DNA of 64,000 nt from Girardinichthys multiradiatus. Lineage: Eukaryota > Chordata > Actinopteri > Cyprinodontiformes > Goodeidae. This document shows positions 12,601 to 26,919 of the stretch, one piece after another. Position numbers and translations under genes: made by a program. The DNA lies in the NCBI RefSeq assembly GCF_021462225.1, contig NC_061817.1, positions 955,326 to 1,019,325 on the forward strand, written 5' to 3'. Every line of letters starts with the position of its first letter. Position 1 is the first letter of the stretch. A model generated the notes under the pieces. The model worked only from the letters and a program-made list of their open reading frames with translations. It made no database searches and had not been told where the DNA came from.

Positions 12601-13750
12601 GCAAGGCACTGTCACTGTATAGTGTTAAGCTGTCAGATTTCCTACTTTGTTTTGGTATTGATGGATATTTTTATGTATCATTTGTTCAGTTTTGGCAAAA
12701 ATCCTTTTTCGCTGTCTTTTAGGATGAACTTCAGTCTGCGACACATGGATGTTTGCTGTGAGGCTTACAGTCATTTCAAGCACTGTCTGACCCAGCTGCA
12801 GGACCTGGAGGATGGACGGTGCAGATTTACAGTGGAACATGTCCCTTTAAACTTTTCGCAATTTCTTCTATATGAACGTATTGAGCAGCTGGTAAGGAGA
12901 ACATTTATAGCCACCATTTTGCTGTATTTTCTGTTTTTGTCTGGCCGAGCTATGTCTGCCATTAACTGTATACATCATCCCATAGATTTTACTAAATGCT
13001 CAGAGCTTAAATGGTTGGCTGTGTTTCTCTTCTTGATGAAGCCATTAAAGGAGCATTAACCATCATTTTTCTTCAGCATAGAAAGTGCTCCTCGTTCAGT
13101 ACTTCTTTGTCTGCTCTGTCTTCTCAATCCTACAGTCGGTTGTGGCACATGGTCACTCACACTGAGCCAGGTTCTGGTTCTGCTACTGCTGGAGGTATTA
13201 TCCGGTTAAAAGAGAGTTCTCCTCTCCGCGGTCACCACATGCATGCTTGATATGGGGAGCTGCCTTCAGACTTGGTGACTCAGTGCCAATAACTGTCTAT
13301 TGCTGCTACTTACTCATTCAGGAGGAGGGATGACTGCAAAGTCAGTGACTTGATGCAATTGGCCGGGTTTCCTTTGATAGAAAACGTTTTACCACTTGGC
13401 ATAATAAACACAACTTTATTGCAGTAGTTTATAACTATCAAACTGGAAATATATTTGTATATGAACTGGATGTAATGTCTTGTAATGTGCCTTGAGACGA
13501 CGTCAGTTGTGAATCTGTGCTATATAAATGAAAAAGTTAAATAAGGATATTTAATGCAGTTACTAGAATCATTTCTAGTAAATACTTTTTCCTTACTTGT
13601 CTTATTGCATTATACTTTTTATGCAGTGAAACTAGGTATTTAGAGGCAATATGTTTTTGGATAATACTTTTGTTCTTATTTTTGCAGGAGCTGTGGAAGG
13701 TCACTGCATCTTCACTTGCATTTGAACAAACCCAATCTGATTCTAACTGA
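3678..13750 (+). CDS. mettl22: METTL22, methyltransferase-like protein 22 (last four coding exons)
   Basis: Four exons with GT/AG borders and matching phases: 3678-3758, 4663-4765, 12723-12891 and 13688-13750 (TGA), giving about 137 residues. The order of blocks follows the C-terminal third of vertebrate METTL22: FSWTEEEVADLYDNTSFIIA, then AADVCYDDDLTDSLF, then SLRHMDVCCEAYSHF, then LLYERIEQLELWKVTAS at the end. METTL22 is a seven-beta-strand lysine methyltransferase; family knowledge places it in the nucleus and reports Kin17 as substrate. The SAM-binding motifs lie in upstream exons not seen here. The third intron (4766-12722) is swollen to 8 kb by an antisense retrovirus relic, and the last intron carries a fish interspersed repeat. 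The exons show no stop or frameshift. The gene converges on YIPF2. Confidence 0.9.
3836..4150. mobile_element. Tc1-type terminal fragment (MITE-like) in a METTL22 intron
   Basis: The text GCAGTGCCTTGCTATAG, followed by a CACATTTTGTCATGTTACA block and an AATAAAAATCTGAAAAGT block, is the terminal sequence of a very common teleost Tc1 family. Related fragments occur at 4932-5120, near 12550-12610, at 18645 onward and at 51190-51400. No transposase remains. Confidence 0.55.
4932..5050. mobile_element. Tc1-type terminal fragment next to the retrovirus relic
   Basis: The sequence reads GTGTCTTACAGAAGTATTC and ATTTTGTAATGTTACAACC, diverged from the Tc1 ends described at 3836. It marks the low-coordinate edge of the retroviral relic in this METTL22 intron. 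The reverse-complement partner seems to be the TATTGGAAAATTATGTATGA region at 5072-5117. Confidence 0.45.
5051..6828 (-). mobile_element. Endogenous retrovirus relic: integrase, gag-like and protease segments, antisense in a METTL22 intron
   Basis: Minus-strand translation shows decayed retroviral segments. At 6828-6643 an integrase-core piece reads GIPQIIRSDNGTHF. At 6480-6200 there is a gag-like stretch with a charged TAQEAEKKKRRK run. At 6180-5830 there is a basic, nucleocapsid-like stretch followed by the aspartic protease motif VDTGAT. At 5419-5240 there is a pol piece with TPDQAEWYLMSDEAVPHVSL. Frameshifts and stops break every frame. The order is odd, because integrase precedes gag and protease, so the relic is rearranged or composed of two copies. 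A fish interspersed repeat fragment sits at about 5140-5215. Nothing here could encode a working virus. Confidence 0.7.
5140..5215 (-). repeat. Fragment of a teleost interspersed repeat inside the retrovirus relic
   Basis: Text GCAGCAATCCCTCATTCTGA, then GAGCATGCATG and CAACAGTGGAAAGGAAAAG, matches a block also seen inverted at 13060-13535 and directly at 32385-32880. It interrupts the pol-like frame. Confidence 0.5.
6829..11690. other. AT-rich intronic stretch without recognisable genes
   Basis: This stretch lies in the large METTL22 intron, between the retroviral segments and the antisense LTR. I see a SINE- or LINE-tail-like CTTTATTAGCGCTTTTAAGG at about 7676, a GGCCCGCGGACC repeat-like segment near 8515, and a GGGCGGAGTC-containing segment at 9185-9240. 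Long open frames around 9383 and 10400 show no family resemblance. It may contain decayed env or pol of the retrovirus, but I cannot show that. Confidence 0.4.
10910..10946. repeat. (CA)n microsatellite
   Basis: An imperfect CA dinucleotide run with two TACA interruptions, inside a METTL22 intron. Confidence 0.9.
11754..11773 (-). other. Retroviral primer-binding site, tRNA-Trp type
   Basis: On the minus strand the 20 bases read TGGTGACCTCCGACGTGATT, two bases inside the putative LTR end. Apart from one extra T this is complementary to the 3' end of tRNA-Trp, the primer class known from avian retroviruses. The position and spacing fit a minus-strand retrovirus whose 5' LTR lies at higher coordinates. 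Confidence 0.65.
11776..12240 (-). mobile_element. Putative 5' LTR of the antisense endogenous retrovirus
   Basis: Read on the minus strand, the segment starts TGTGTTAG and ends CTTCAACA, so it has TG...CA borders. It abuts a tRNA-Trp-type primer site and contains AATAAA on the minus strand near 11815. The outer border at 12240 is a guess from the TG dinucleotide. I found no second copy in the window, so the 3' LTR is missing or too diverged to see. Confidence 0.5.
13060..13535 (+). repeat. Teleost interspersed repeat (family not named) in the last METTL22 intron
   Basis: The text runs GAGCCAGGTTCTGGTTCTGC, GTTAAAAGAGAGTTCTCCTC, TTCAGGAGGAGGGATGACTG and GGGTTTCCTTTGATAGAAAA, and ends in a GCCTTGAGACGACGTCAGTT and GCTATATAAATGAAA tail. 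An inverted copy lies at 32385-32880 and a short piece at 5140. The tail type is common to fish SINEs and other short repeats. Confidence 0.65.
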
Positions 13751-14214
13751 GAAATCAGCTGCTGGCCAGAATCGGCTGACATTGCAGCTTGATGGACCCT
13801 GACCACAGACAGGATGGTAGAAGCCCCAATTATCCACCCCATGACATGTGTGAATGTACCATAATTAACTGCTACTGGGCTGTGCCAACAACACCACACC
13901 ACAGCTCTGATGCTGTTGATGTATGAAGAACACTCAGTGAAACCTATTTTCAGTACTGATGAGGTATTAAAAAATAAGGTCAGAGGAAGCACATAGATTT
14001 TTAGAAGCTATTTTAAAGGAAAGTCTGTCTTGTTGGACATTTTGGGACATGCTGAAGGATCAAGAAGAAACGAGGATGGCTGAACAGAGTGCAGCAATAT
14101 TTTTCTGTTTTATCCTTTTGAACTTTAAACTTCTGGGATAGAGCATGCTGGATTTGGAAATGCTGACAGGCTTTTGAAAACACACACAGATTGGTGCGGA
14201 TGGAAAGTGTGCGT

Positions 14215-14268
14215 TTTTGAGTGATTGGGTGAACGAGGCTCAAGTGTAAAGCGCTATATAAATTCAGT
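14215..14268 (+). repeat. SINE-type 3' tail fragment
   Basis: The GTGTAAAGCGCTATATAAAT text is the conserved tail shared by many fish SINEs and LINEs. No head region can be seen. Confidence 0.5.
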
Positions 14269-14269
14269 C

Positions 14270-15888
14270 CCTTTTCATTTGTAGAAAGTGAAGAAATTCT
14301 CAGAAATGTGGAAGTTAACAGGCGGTCTGAAATAACCTGTGTTTTAACTGATTTTACCTATTTAAAACAAGTCAAAAAGAAAATGTTCAAGTTTGTGAGA
14401 TACAAAACCAGTGGATATTAAACATCTAAGCTTTTGCAAGAGACATTGTTAAGTTTGTGGCTGTTTTATTCAGCCAGACAACTACCTATTTTGTCATGGA
14501 AAGTTCTGCTGGTTGAGAAAATAGCAACAACCTTAGATGGTTAATATCACCTAATATGCCTTTTTTCCTATCGATACAAATATCTTCAGTTTATTGAGGA
14601 TTGAGGATTTATTGACTTTTTTACAAACTCACTGCAATATCTGTCCATTACACATAGGGACACTGTTACTTACAATAATTTTAGAAGGTTCAAGCTTATT
14701 GCTTTGAATAAAAACTAAAGGTTTTCCATATAACAAAGCATCCTCTTTGATAAATTTCGGTATTTTTTCGCCTTTTACCCTAATTAGAGAACATTCACAT
14801 AGATAATATTTGAGAGAGCTAATTTTATTTTCCTTCGATTAGTTTTTTTTTAATGGAAAAGTGTAGAATTGATCTACTTGAAACAGATCTGGACAATCAT
14901 GTTCCAGCTGCTGTGCTGAAATTATCCGCAGCCAGGCTTTATTTGACTTTACCTGAGGTTCAAAACACTTAGGAGCTGGTAATGATGTATGCTGGTGGTA
15001 TAATAGAATCAAGTGCCAAAAGTAAAATAATAAATATTTATACATCATTAGTGTTTTCACATAATAAATAAAAGTACAAATGGAATACCTCATAATAATC
15101 TATGTCAAATTATATCAAATTGATAATCAAAGAACTCCATTCCAATGTGAAATCCATTAATAAAAATTGTGATATGTTCATTTTCTTTCAGTTTTTATTC
15201 ATTTATTTCATGGTTTCTGTGCTGCAGTGCTGCATGTTATTTAAACTGGCTCAGATTCTGATATCCGATTGGTTAACGCGGACACTAAGTCTACTTCAAA
15301 CCAATGATCTAGAGTGAAGCAGTGTTAGCCCCACCCATTACCTTTAATGAGGGTAAAATAAATTCAATATGTTCTGCAGCTGTAGACCATGAAATAATAC
15401 ATAGTAAAACATTTGCTTTTCAAAGATTATATATTTATAGCTGGATTGGTTTTGTTAAATATAGAGAAATATTTGTGCCTATGGCTTAAATTTTAAATAA
15501 ATGACACATTTAAGTGTTCATCTTGTTGTGTATTTTTCCTTTGAATATTGGCACTTTCGAAGATTAAGTCTGCATGATGGTTCCAATCATGCAGACTATC
15601 TTGAACTTTATGAAAGCATTGCAGACCTGGTATGATTGACTACATATGGAACCAGTTTGTGCATGTATTTATTAAACTTGGCATGACTGTAAATCAGCAA
15701 TGTTTTTCTTAGCTGAATGTTGTTCAGATGGAGTTTCATTTTCAGTCCAAAGTTTCCTTCAAATTGAAAGTAATCTTTTAAAAATGGTATAAACCTTTAA
15801 AGCTGTTTCACCATAACGGCACTGATACAGCAGATACTATAACAGTTTCGTCTGTCTGACAAACTGTGTACCAACAGTAATATATATA
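14270..15888. other. Intergenic stretch between METTL22 and YIPF2, nothing recognised
   Basis: AT-rich sequence with scattered short frames and no exon, RNA or repeat signature that I can support. A segment near 14900-14980 has higher GC content but no family resemblance. Confidence 0.4.
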
Positions 15889-16816
15889 CAGTACTCACAA
15901 AAACTTTGGGATATTCTGCTTTCTGGTGAAATTTCAGTATGAACTTAAATGCACTATAACCTTTGAACATATGACCTACTTTAAACTTTTCAATATACAT
16001 TTCCAACTGTTCAGTGTTTCAGAACTTTTGGCACGTGTTGTTCTCTAACATGGAGAACAGGTGTTTGATCCATGAATCGACCAATAAATTCTGGTTCAAT
16101 CACAATTAAACAGTCATCATTATGCTGTTGACATTTTGACACCATGAGACCAAGACAGCAACTAAACAATTGATCAAGTCACCATTGAGAGGCTTCAAAC
16201 AGGATGTTCTCAGACAGAAGTGACCACTGTAAGTAAATAAACTTTATTAATAAAGCACCTTTCACAGATAAAATGCTGTGAGTGCAAATAGAGTAGATAC
16301 AAATATAGGCTTAATATAAAGCAGAGACAGTAAGAACAGCTAATAAAACAAAAGGTAGAACATTTACCTAAAAGCCTAAATGTTAAGATGTTTGAGACAT
16401 CGAGGAGAACACCATGGATCAGCCACTATTGTCACCAGAAGCGCCTTTGGTGGTGGTGTTAGATTTGTCAAGTGGATACAGAACCTCCCTACACTTTGTG
16501 AATGGTACAGTGACAAGGCCATACTACCTGAATACCATCCTTAATCCAGTCCCCTGCATGAACAACACAGAACTAATTTCATCTTCATGGAGGACAATGC
16601 TACAGATCATCAAGGTCGTCTCATTAGTGAATGGCTACTGGAAACTGGGGTACCTCGAATTGAGTGACCTGCATTTCTCCAGACTCCCATAGAAAACCTG
16701 TGAAATTAGCTGAGTCGTCTTTTTTGAGATGAGGAAAGCATCATTGCATGCTTCTACTTAAATGCCCTATTTTATTGCACTTGAAAGTCAAAAATACCTC
16801 AATTTTGTGAGTAGTG
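15889..16816 (+). mobile_element. Decayed Tc1-like element with an internal insertion
   Basis: The ends are CAGTACTCACAAAAACTTTG and, inverted, CACTACTCACAAAATTGAGG, each beside TA, so the terminal inverted repeats are recognisable. Inside, plus-strand frames give FMEDNATDHQGRLISEWLLE and, after a frameshift, TPIENLWN. These are the second aspartate and the glutamate regions of a DDE transposase. A stretch at about 16213-16375 that starts with CTTTATTAATAAAGCACCTT interrupts the reading and is probably a later short repeat insertion. Stops and shifts make the transposase inactive. Confidence 0.7.
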
Positions 16817-18112
16817 TACTTAACTAGATGCCGCTTACTTATTAATGTAAAGTCTAAAAGGTGCAATGCGTAGTTTTTTGCCTTTGTTCTGATATTGAAG
16901 AAACTTTATAGCTGTTGGTCTATAGGTGCTGCCATTTAATGTAACATTCCATTTCATTTCTATACACTTAAAGTTAATAATTAAATTATAGGAATGCTGA
17001 TGAAATGACACAATAAAAAGCAGGCCATAACCTGTCCTTGGTCTGCAAGTCAGACTTGTAGATTACATAACATTTTTATCTTTTGCCATATTAACAAATA
17101 TATTACCAAAACATTATAGGCAAAACTGTCAGCGTACACGTCAACTTGACATAAAGATAAAGGCAAGTATTTCCCCACCATCACATGGACTGAACACTTC
17201 AGCTGGTTGTTCTTTCTTCATTTTCTGGCTGCCCTGATAATCTCAATAAAATACCTAAATTTAGTCCACAAACGTTCAAATAAAATTCTCTCAACCAGGT
17301 GATGATGTTGACATGTTCTCGCTGTGACTGTAGAAGTATGAAACATTGTCTAAAATATCCAAAAATGTAAAACTTACCAGAGTCTGGATAGTTGTTATAT
17401 TCAGCACAGCCAGAAAGAGAAAAGGGACCAGTGATTTTAAAAGAAATAACCATTCAAAGTTTATTAACACAAAAGTAGGTCTCAGTAGCTTCACATTAGA
17501 AAATAAATAGCTGTAAACCTTCTTCATACTTTATGATTTAACTTAAACGTTTTAAATGAAAGTTATGAAAGTGAAAGCTGAGCTCTGAGGAGAGGGATGC
17601 GGTATGCCAGCATCACCACCTTTCAGTTCCAGATTAAATTACATTCAGAACAATATCTGCAGGCTGAAATGGCTTCTCTGTCTCCTGTCGTCTTCTTCAT
17701 GCATGTTCATGTTTGATTAGGCAGGACAAAGAGGAATGTCAGTGGATTTGCACTCGCGTATGTGGGTTGACGAGGTTAACATTTTATGGTGCAAGAAAGA
17801 TTTGTGGGGGAGTTTATACAATTTTCCAGAGGATTTGGCTCCTCATTGCAGCACCTCTAATATGTCTGAAAATGTAAGCAGATCTAACTCAGAGGCTGAC
17901 TTAATAAGATCTAAAACCTGTTCTCCACTTCTGTTAACATTCTGGAAGGCTAATTGAGAATTTAACTTTCTTGGGGAAAGGTGGTCACGTTAAACCCTCT
18001 CCATGCACCACATCAAGAAAGATCACAGTAGAAAAACTTCCCAGTCACAGAGTAATGTATCTAATGTTCTGTGCTCCTGAAATGATGAGCCCTCTTCCCT
18101 TTACTGTCATGG
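16817..18112. other. Stretch containing the likely YIPF2 3' UTR, otherwise nothing recognised
   Basis: This lies between the Tc1 relic and the YIPF2 stop codon at 18113-18115. The 3' UTR of YIPF2 should extend leftward here; AATAAA-like signals in the minus orientation are several and not decisive. No coding frame resembles a known protein. Confidence 0.4.
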
Positions 18113-22656
<4,544 letters not shown>

Positions 22657-23044
22657 CGCTTGTTTAGAACAGCAGCTTCATGCAAAACCTGGAACAGAAG
22701 GAGTTCTGAGGATCCCAGCGCATATTCTGAATGACGTGTCTTATATTTTAAATTCATAAACTAATTACAGTAAAAACAATAAGAATTTAGCCGAAAGTTA
22801 AATCATAGCTAAAAGCAGATAATGTGGTGTTTCAGGCAACAGAATGAAACGATAAAGCTTATAAAAAAAACGAACCAACCTGTCTACAAAGACGCAGCTA
22901 GACTGAAATGTTTAGAACTAAACGTCTCTGTAAGGTTAACGGACTGGAAGCATCGCTACACCGTCCAAACTACGTCACCAGCCTAGAGAGGAGGTGTTCC
23001 GGTACACGTCACCACGTAAACAAAGTCATCACGTGCGCATGTTT

Positions 23045-23545
23045 GTCAAAATGATCAAATCATTGGATTTTTTTCTGTCACCCTAAACCGTTCTTGCTCT
23101 TGGCGAAAGAAGCTGTCGTTCATTTCAATTCTATTTATCCGTCTAGTGACTTCCTCAGACCTAGATCCAACTTTGAAAGTAATGTCTGTGCATTTTATAA
23201 CTCAAATATAGAAACCACAAATCACGTATTTTACGAATGCGAATTTTCTCTTCAATTCTGGAATCAACTACAAGTAATGGTTTGGTCAAAAAAACGTTGC
23301 TAACCGCTTATCTCAGTGCTCATAATGGCAAAACATTACATATATAGTTTCAAGTCCCCTCCCATCTTTAATGGTTTATATAATTAAAATGATACAGCAA
23401 ATTCTTAATTTATATGAAAACAAAATGTGCAAATGAGCAATTTAACCAGATAGAGCATTACAAACTAACTGAGGCTTAATGTTAGGTGCCTTGTTTGTAC
23501 AATGACCTTGATTGAATAAAGATTGTAAGAATACAATAATTAATT
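23045..23545 (+). mobile_element. L1/Tx1-like LINE 3' end in the shared promoter
   Basis: The frame at 23094-23303 reads NVCAFYNSNIETTNHVFYEC, then FSLQFWNQL. This is the C-x2-C...H-x4-C zinc-knuckle tail of L1/Tx1-type ORF2 proteins, with the second cysteine replaced by tyrosine. A stop follows after KKRC. The fragment ends with TTGAATAAAGATTGTAAGAA, a usual L1-like 3' end. It is a 5'-truncated copy. Confidence 0.65.
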
Positions 23546-23649
23546 TTTCAACTACAGTACTTGTATTTCTAGTTACTTACAACATATATCATTCTGCATA
23601 TTCATACTGATATTTTTCTTCTTTCTTTGCCTTCGCGGAACCTTTATTG

Positions 23650-23677
23650 CTTTAGTCTTCCTTACGGAGGACTAAAG
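23650..23677 (+). other. Hairpin in the TIMM29 5' region
   Basis: CTTTAGTCTTCC and GGAGGACTAAAG pair as 12-base arms with one G-T pair around a TTAC loop. It ends 82 bases before the TIMM29 start codon and just upstream of a CGCCATTTT motif, so it is either promoter or leader. Confidence 0.6.
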
Positions 23678-23759
23678 CCGAGCCACCCAGTGAGCGCCAT
23701 TTTGAGCTCGCAGCTCTTGACATGTTAGCTGTAGACGAAGGTGACCGTGTTCAGTAGAA

Positions 23760-26700
23760 ATGTCTTCTGTGCGGACAGCCAGGAGGATGTTCTGTGCTGC
23801 GGCACAAACAGCAGCTGCTGCGGGTTCAAGCAGCCGCTGGGAGAGGCTGAAGAGCAGCAAAGCGGGTGAGAAACTAGTTTACAGAGAGAAAGTTAGCGGA
23901 GGTTCAGGGACACATTATTCTAATTCACATAATGATTGTTTATGGAAGACAGTTTTATTGATTTATTTATAGTTTGAAATATGTTTAACTGTGATGCGGT
24001 TTCGTTGATCCCGTTATAGCCTTGGTCCATCAGGATTGAGATGCATGCGGCTCATTGCAGCAAACTGCAGAACGTAGGCGGAAATTAATGTTTAATGCAA
24101 CATAATCATATATGACTGCTAAACTGGCGTTGTTATGCAAATATCCACACAACTCAACGGACATTTTATTAGGTACATCCGTTTAACACTAATAGCATAT
24201 TAGTTAATCACGTGGCAGCAGATGGATGCATTTAGACAGGAAGGTAGATATGGTGAAGAACACTTGCTGAAGTTCAAAACTTTAATCTATGCAACAATAT
24301 GTCCACCCATCCACTCCACAATCCCTCCATCCATCCATCTCCCCACCCAAAGACGACTCCTTCCAAACCGAAAGGGAACTCTTGAAATGTGTATCTGGAA
24401 TTTTCTCTTGGGCAAGAAATGTAAAAAAAATGACTAATAAAACGGGGTCAATAGGACTCCAGAAGGTCATGTCATTTTGTTGAAAGAATAAAGCAGAAAG
24501 TTGCAGAACCTATGCAAGCTAACTCAAGCAGGCTTTGGGAAACAGTCAGGACCAGTAATGTTCTATTTTTGCTCAAATGAAGTATACAGGTCCTTCTCAA
24601 AATATTAGCATATTGTGATAAAGTTCATTATTTTCCATAATGTAATGATGAAAATTTAACATTCATATATTTTAGATTCATTGCACACTAACTGAAATAT
24701 TTCAGGTCTTTTATTGTCTTAATACAGATGATTTTGGCATACAGCTCATGAAAACCCAAAATTCCTATCTCACAAAATTAGCATATTTCATCCGACCAAT
24801 AAAAGAAAAGTGTTTTTAATACAAAAAACGTCAACCTTCAAATAATCATGTACAGTTATGCACTCAATACTTGGTCGGGAATCCTTTGGCAGAAATGACT
24901 GCTTCAATGCGGCGTGGCATGGAGGTAATCAGCCTGTGGCACTGCTGAGGTCTTATGGAGGCCCAGGATGCTTCGATAGCGGCCTTTAGCTCATCCAGAG
25001 TGTTGGGTCTTGAGTCTCTCAACGTTCTCTTCACAATATCCCACAGATTCTCTATGGGGTTCAGTTCAGGAGAGTTGGCAGGCCAATTGAGCACAGTGAT
25101 ACTATGGTCAGTAAACCATTTACCAGTGGTTTTGGCACTGTGAGCAGGTGCCAGGTCGTGCTGAAAAATGAAATCTTCATCTCCATAAAGCTTTTCAGCA
25201 GATGGAAGCATGAAGTGCTCCAAAATCTCCTGATAGCTAGCTGCATTGACCCTGCCCTTGATAAAACACAGTGGACCAACACCAGCAGCTGACACGGCAC
25301 CCCGGACCATCACTGACTGTGGGTACTTGACACTGGACTTCTGGCATTTTGGCATTTCCTTCTCCCCAGTCTTCCTCCAGACTCTGGCACCTTGATTTCC
25401 GAATGACATGCAGAATTTGCTTTCATCCGAAAAAAGTACTTTGGACCACTGAGCAACAGTCCAGTGCTGCTTCTCTGTAGCCCAGGTCAGGCGCTTCTGC
25501 CGCTGTTTCTGGTTCAAAAGTGGCTTGACCTGGGGAATGCGGCACCTGTAGCCCATTTCCTGCACACGCCTGTGCACGGTGGCTCTGGATGTTTCTACTC
25601 CAGACTCAGTCCACTGCTTCCGCAGGTCCCCCAAGGTCTGGAATCGGCTCTTCTCCACAATCTTCCTCAGGGTCCGGTCACCTCTTCTCGTTGTGCAGCG
25701 TTTTCTGCCACACTTTTTCCTTCCCACAGACTTCCCACTGAGGTGCCTTGATACAGCACTCTGGGAACAGCCTATTCGTTCAGAAATGTCTTTCTGTGTC
25801 TTACCCTCTTGCTTGAGGGTGTCGATAGTGGCCTTCTGGACAGCAGTCAGGTCGGCAGTCTTACCCATGATTGGGGTTTTGAGTGATGAACCAGGCTGGG
25901 AGTTTTAAAGGCCTCAGGAATCTTTTGCAGGTGTTTAGAGTTAACTTGTTGATTCAGATGATTAGGTTCATAGCTCGTTTAGAGACCCTTTTAATGATAT
26001 GCTAATTTTGTGAGATAGGAATTTTGGGTTTTCATGAGCTGTATGCCAAAATCATCCGTATTAAGACAATAAAAGACCTGAAATATTTCAGTTAGTGTGC
26101 AATGAATCTAAAATATATGAATGTTACATTTTCATCATGACATTATGGAAAATAATGAACTTTATCACAATATGCTAATATTTTGAAAAGGACTTGTAGA
26201 AGATAGATCCAAGGTGATTAATATTCAGCCAAAACTTCGCCTAAATTGTGCCTGTTCTGTTGTCTTCAGGTGTGTGGTGTCGCAGCCTGCTGTCCGACTA
26301 TAAGGAAGCATGCAGGGAGATGGTTGTCAGTGCTTGGGAACGGCCAGTAAAAACCTCCGTATACGTGACTCTGCTGGGTGGGGCCTGGGCCTGTTTTCAC
26401 GTAAAACCTGACCAGTCATCTTTTGAGGCTGCCTTGCTGGAGCGCTCCACCCAATTGGGCCTTCTGTCCCCTTGGATCCGTAATGGCTTCTCTGATGGCC
26501 ATGTTCAAAACCTGGTGAAACTTCGTAATGACGATCGGCTCCGCTATGCCAGCCTGGGACTTCTCTGTGTGGTTTACCAGGCTAACTACGACCCTGACAC
26601 CATGCTGTATGAAGCCCGGTGCTCCAACTTGTCAATGCCCTGGAGAGAGCTTCCTCAGCGGGTGCTGGACATCGGCTTCATTGGCTGCTGGTGGATACTG

Positions 26701-26919
26701 GACTCAAAGATGAAGGACTATGATGTCAATAAGGATGAATACAAACACCTCCCGGCGTACATGCAGGCAACCTCACCCCCTGGCCCTCAGGAGGTGGAGA
26801 GGAATGAGAGGTTACACAGGGATTCCTGGTTACCGCTGACGATGGAGGACAAGGAGGAAGAAACAACTGTTGTGGACAGAATGGAGAATGTCAGTGAGGA
26901 GAGTAAAATAAAACTGTGA
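23760..26919 (+). CDS. timm29: TIMM29, subunit of the TIM22 mitochondrial import complex
   Basis: Two coding exons, 23760-23865 and 26270-26919, join in phase (G|GT) to give 251 residues, against 260 in human. Exon 1 encodes an arginine- and alanine-rich, acid-free N-terminus that fits a mitochondrial targeting signal. Exon 2 carries the family blocks SLLSDYKEACREM, TSVYVTLLGGAWACFHV (the single hydrophobic segment, residues 64-80), LRYASLGLLCVVYQANYDPD, RVLDIGFIGCWWILD and DYDVNKDEYKHLPAYMQ, then a charged tail. TIMM29 stabilises TIM22, which inserts carrier proteins into the inner membrane. An AATAAA lies at 27088-27093. The 2.4 kb intron holds a full Tc1 element in antisense. The start was chosen as the first ATG that gives a presequence. 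Confidence 0.95.
24155..24283 (+). mobile_element. Orphan 5' end of a DD36E-type Tc1 element in the TIMM29 intron
   Basis: The text ACATTTTATTAGGTACATCC, then ATCACGTGGCAGCAGATG, GCATTTAGACA and CTGCTGAAGTTCAAA-like residues aligns by eye with 36447-36580, the left end of the decayed element described there. No transposase coding remains. Confidence 0.6.
24587..26196 (-). mobile_element. Tc1-like element, copy 1, structurally complete
   Basis: 1610 bp flanked by TA on both sides. The terminal inverted repeats are about 200 bp (24587-24786 and 25997-26196), starting CAGGTCCTTCTCAAAATATT, so this is the long-repeat class of Tc1 elements. It encodes one 334-residue transposase on the minus strand. 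It lies in the TIMM29 intron, antisense to the gene. A near-identical copy lies at 30348-31915 in the opposite orientation. Confidence 0.95.
24864..25868 (-). CDS. Tc1-like DD34E transposase, full length (copy 1)
   Basis: This 334-residue open frame starts MGKTADLTAV. Residues 1-110 form the paired-type helix-turn-helix DNA-binding region, with a basic GRKKCGRKR linker at 50-58. The DDE catalytic domain has aspartates 148 (FSDES) and 238 (QHDLAPAHS) and glutamate 273 (NPIENLW), with 34 residues between the last two. The transposase cuts out and reinserts its element at TA sites. Two changes are notable against copy 2 and usual family members: tryptophan to arginine at 189 in the VMVRGAVS motif, and SPELNPIE instead of SPDLNPIE. 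Without stops or frameshifts it could be made, but activity is uncertain. Confidence 0.93.
   Translation of the reverse strand: MGKTADLTAVQKATIDTLKQEGKTQKDISERIGCSQSAVSRHLSGKSVGRKKCGRKRCTTRRGDRTLRKIVEKSRFQTLGDLRKQWTESGVETSRATVHRRVQEMGYRCRIPQVKPLLNQKQRQKRLTWATEKQHWTVAQWSKVLFSDESKFCMSFGNQGARVWRKTGEKEMPKCQKSSVKYPQSVMVRGAVSAAGVGPLCFIKGRVNAASYQEILEHFMLPSAEKLYGDEDFIFQHDLAPAHSAKTTGKWFTDHSITVLNWPANSPELNPIENLWDIVKRTLRDSRPNTLDELKAAIEASWASIRPQQCHRLITSMPRRIEAVISAKGFPTKY

Larger units (their letters stand above)
22657..23759. promoter_or_regulatory. Divergent promoter region of YIPF2 and TIMM29
   Basis: This 1.1 kb stretch separates the two start codons. The YIPF2-proximal part has TACGTCA (22971), ACACGTCACC (23004) and an E-box CACGTG (23030), which look like CRE/ATF and bHLH sites. 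The TIMM29-proximal part has CGCCATTTT (23695-23703), the YY1-type motif often found just inside transcripts of mitochondrial genes, and a strong hairpin at 23650-23677. The middle (about 23045-23545) is an AT-rich L1-like LINE fragment, so a once compact bidirectional promoter may have been split. Motif functions are inferred. Confidence 0.55.

Noticed and set aside
12622..13059. A 145-residue plus-strand open frame
   Set aside because: Only 12723-12891 within it is METTL22 coding; the ends are intron text read through, and exon borders with matching phases are clear.
25464..25908. Long plus-strand open frames opposite the copy 1 transposase
   Set aside because: They are antisense shadows of the transposase and occur again opposite copy 2.
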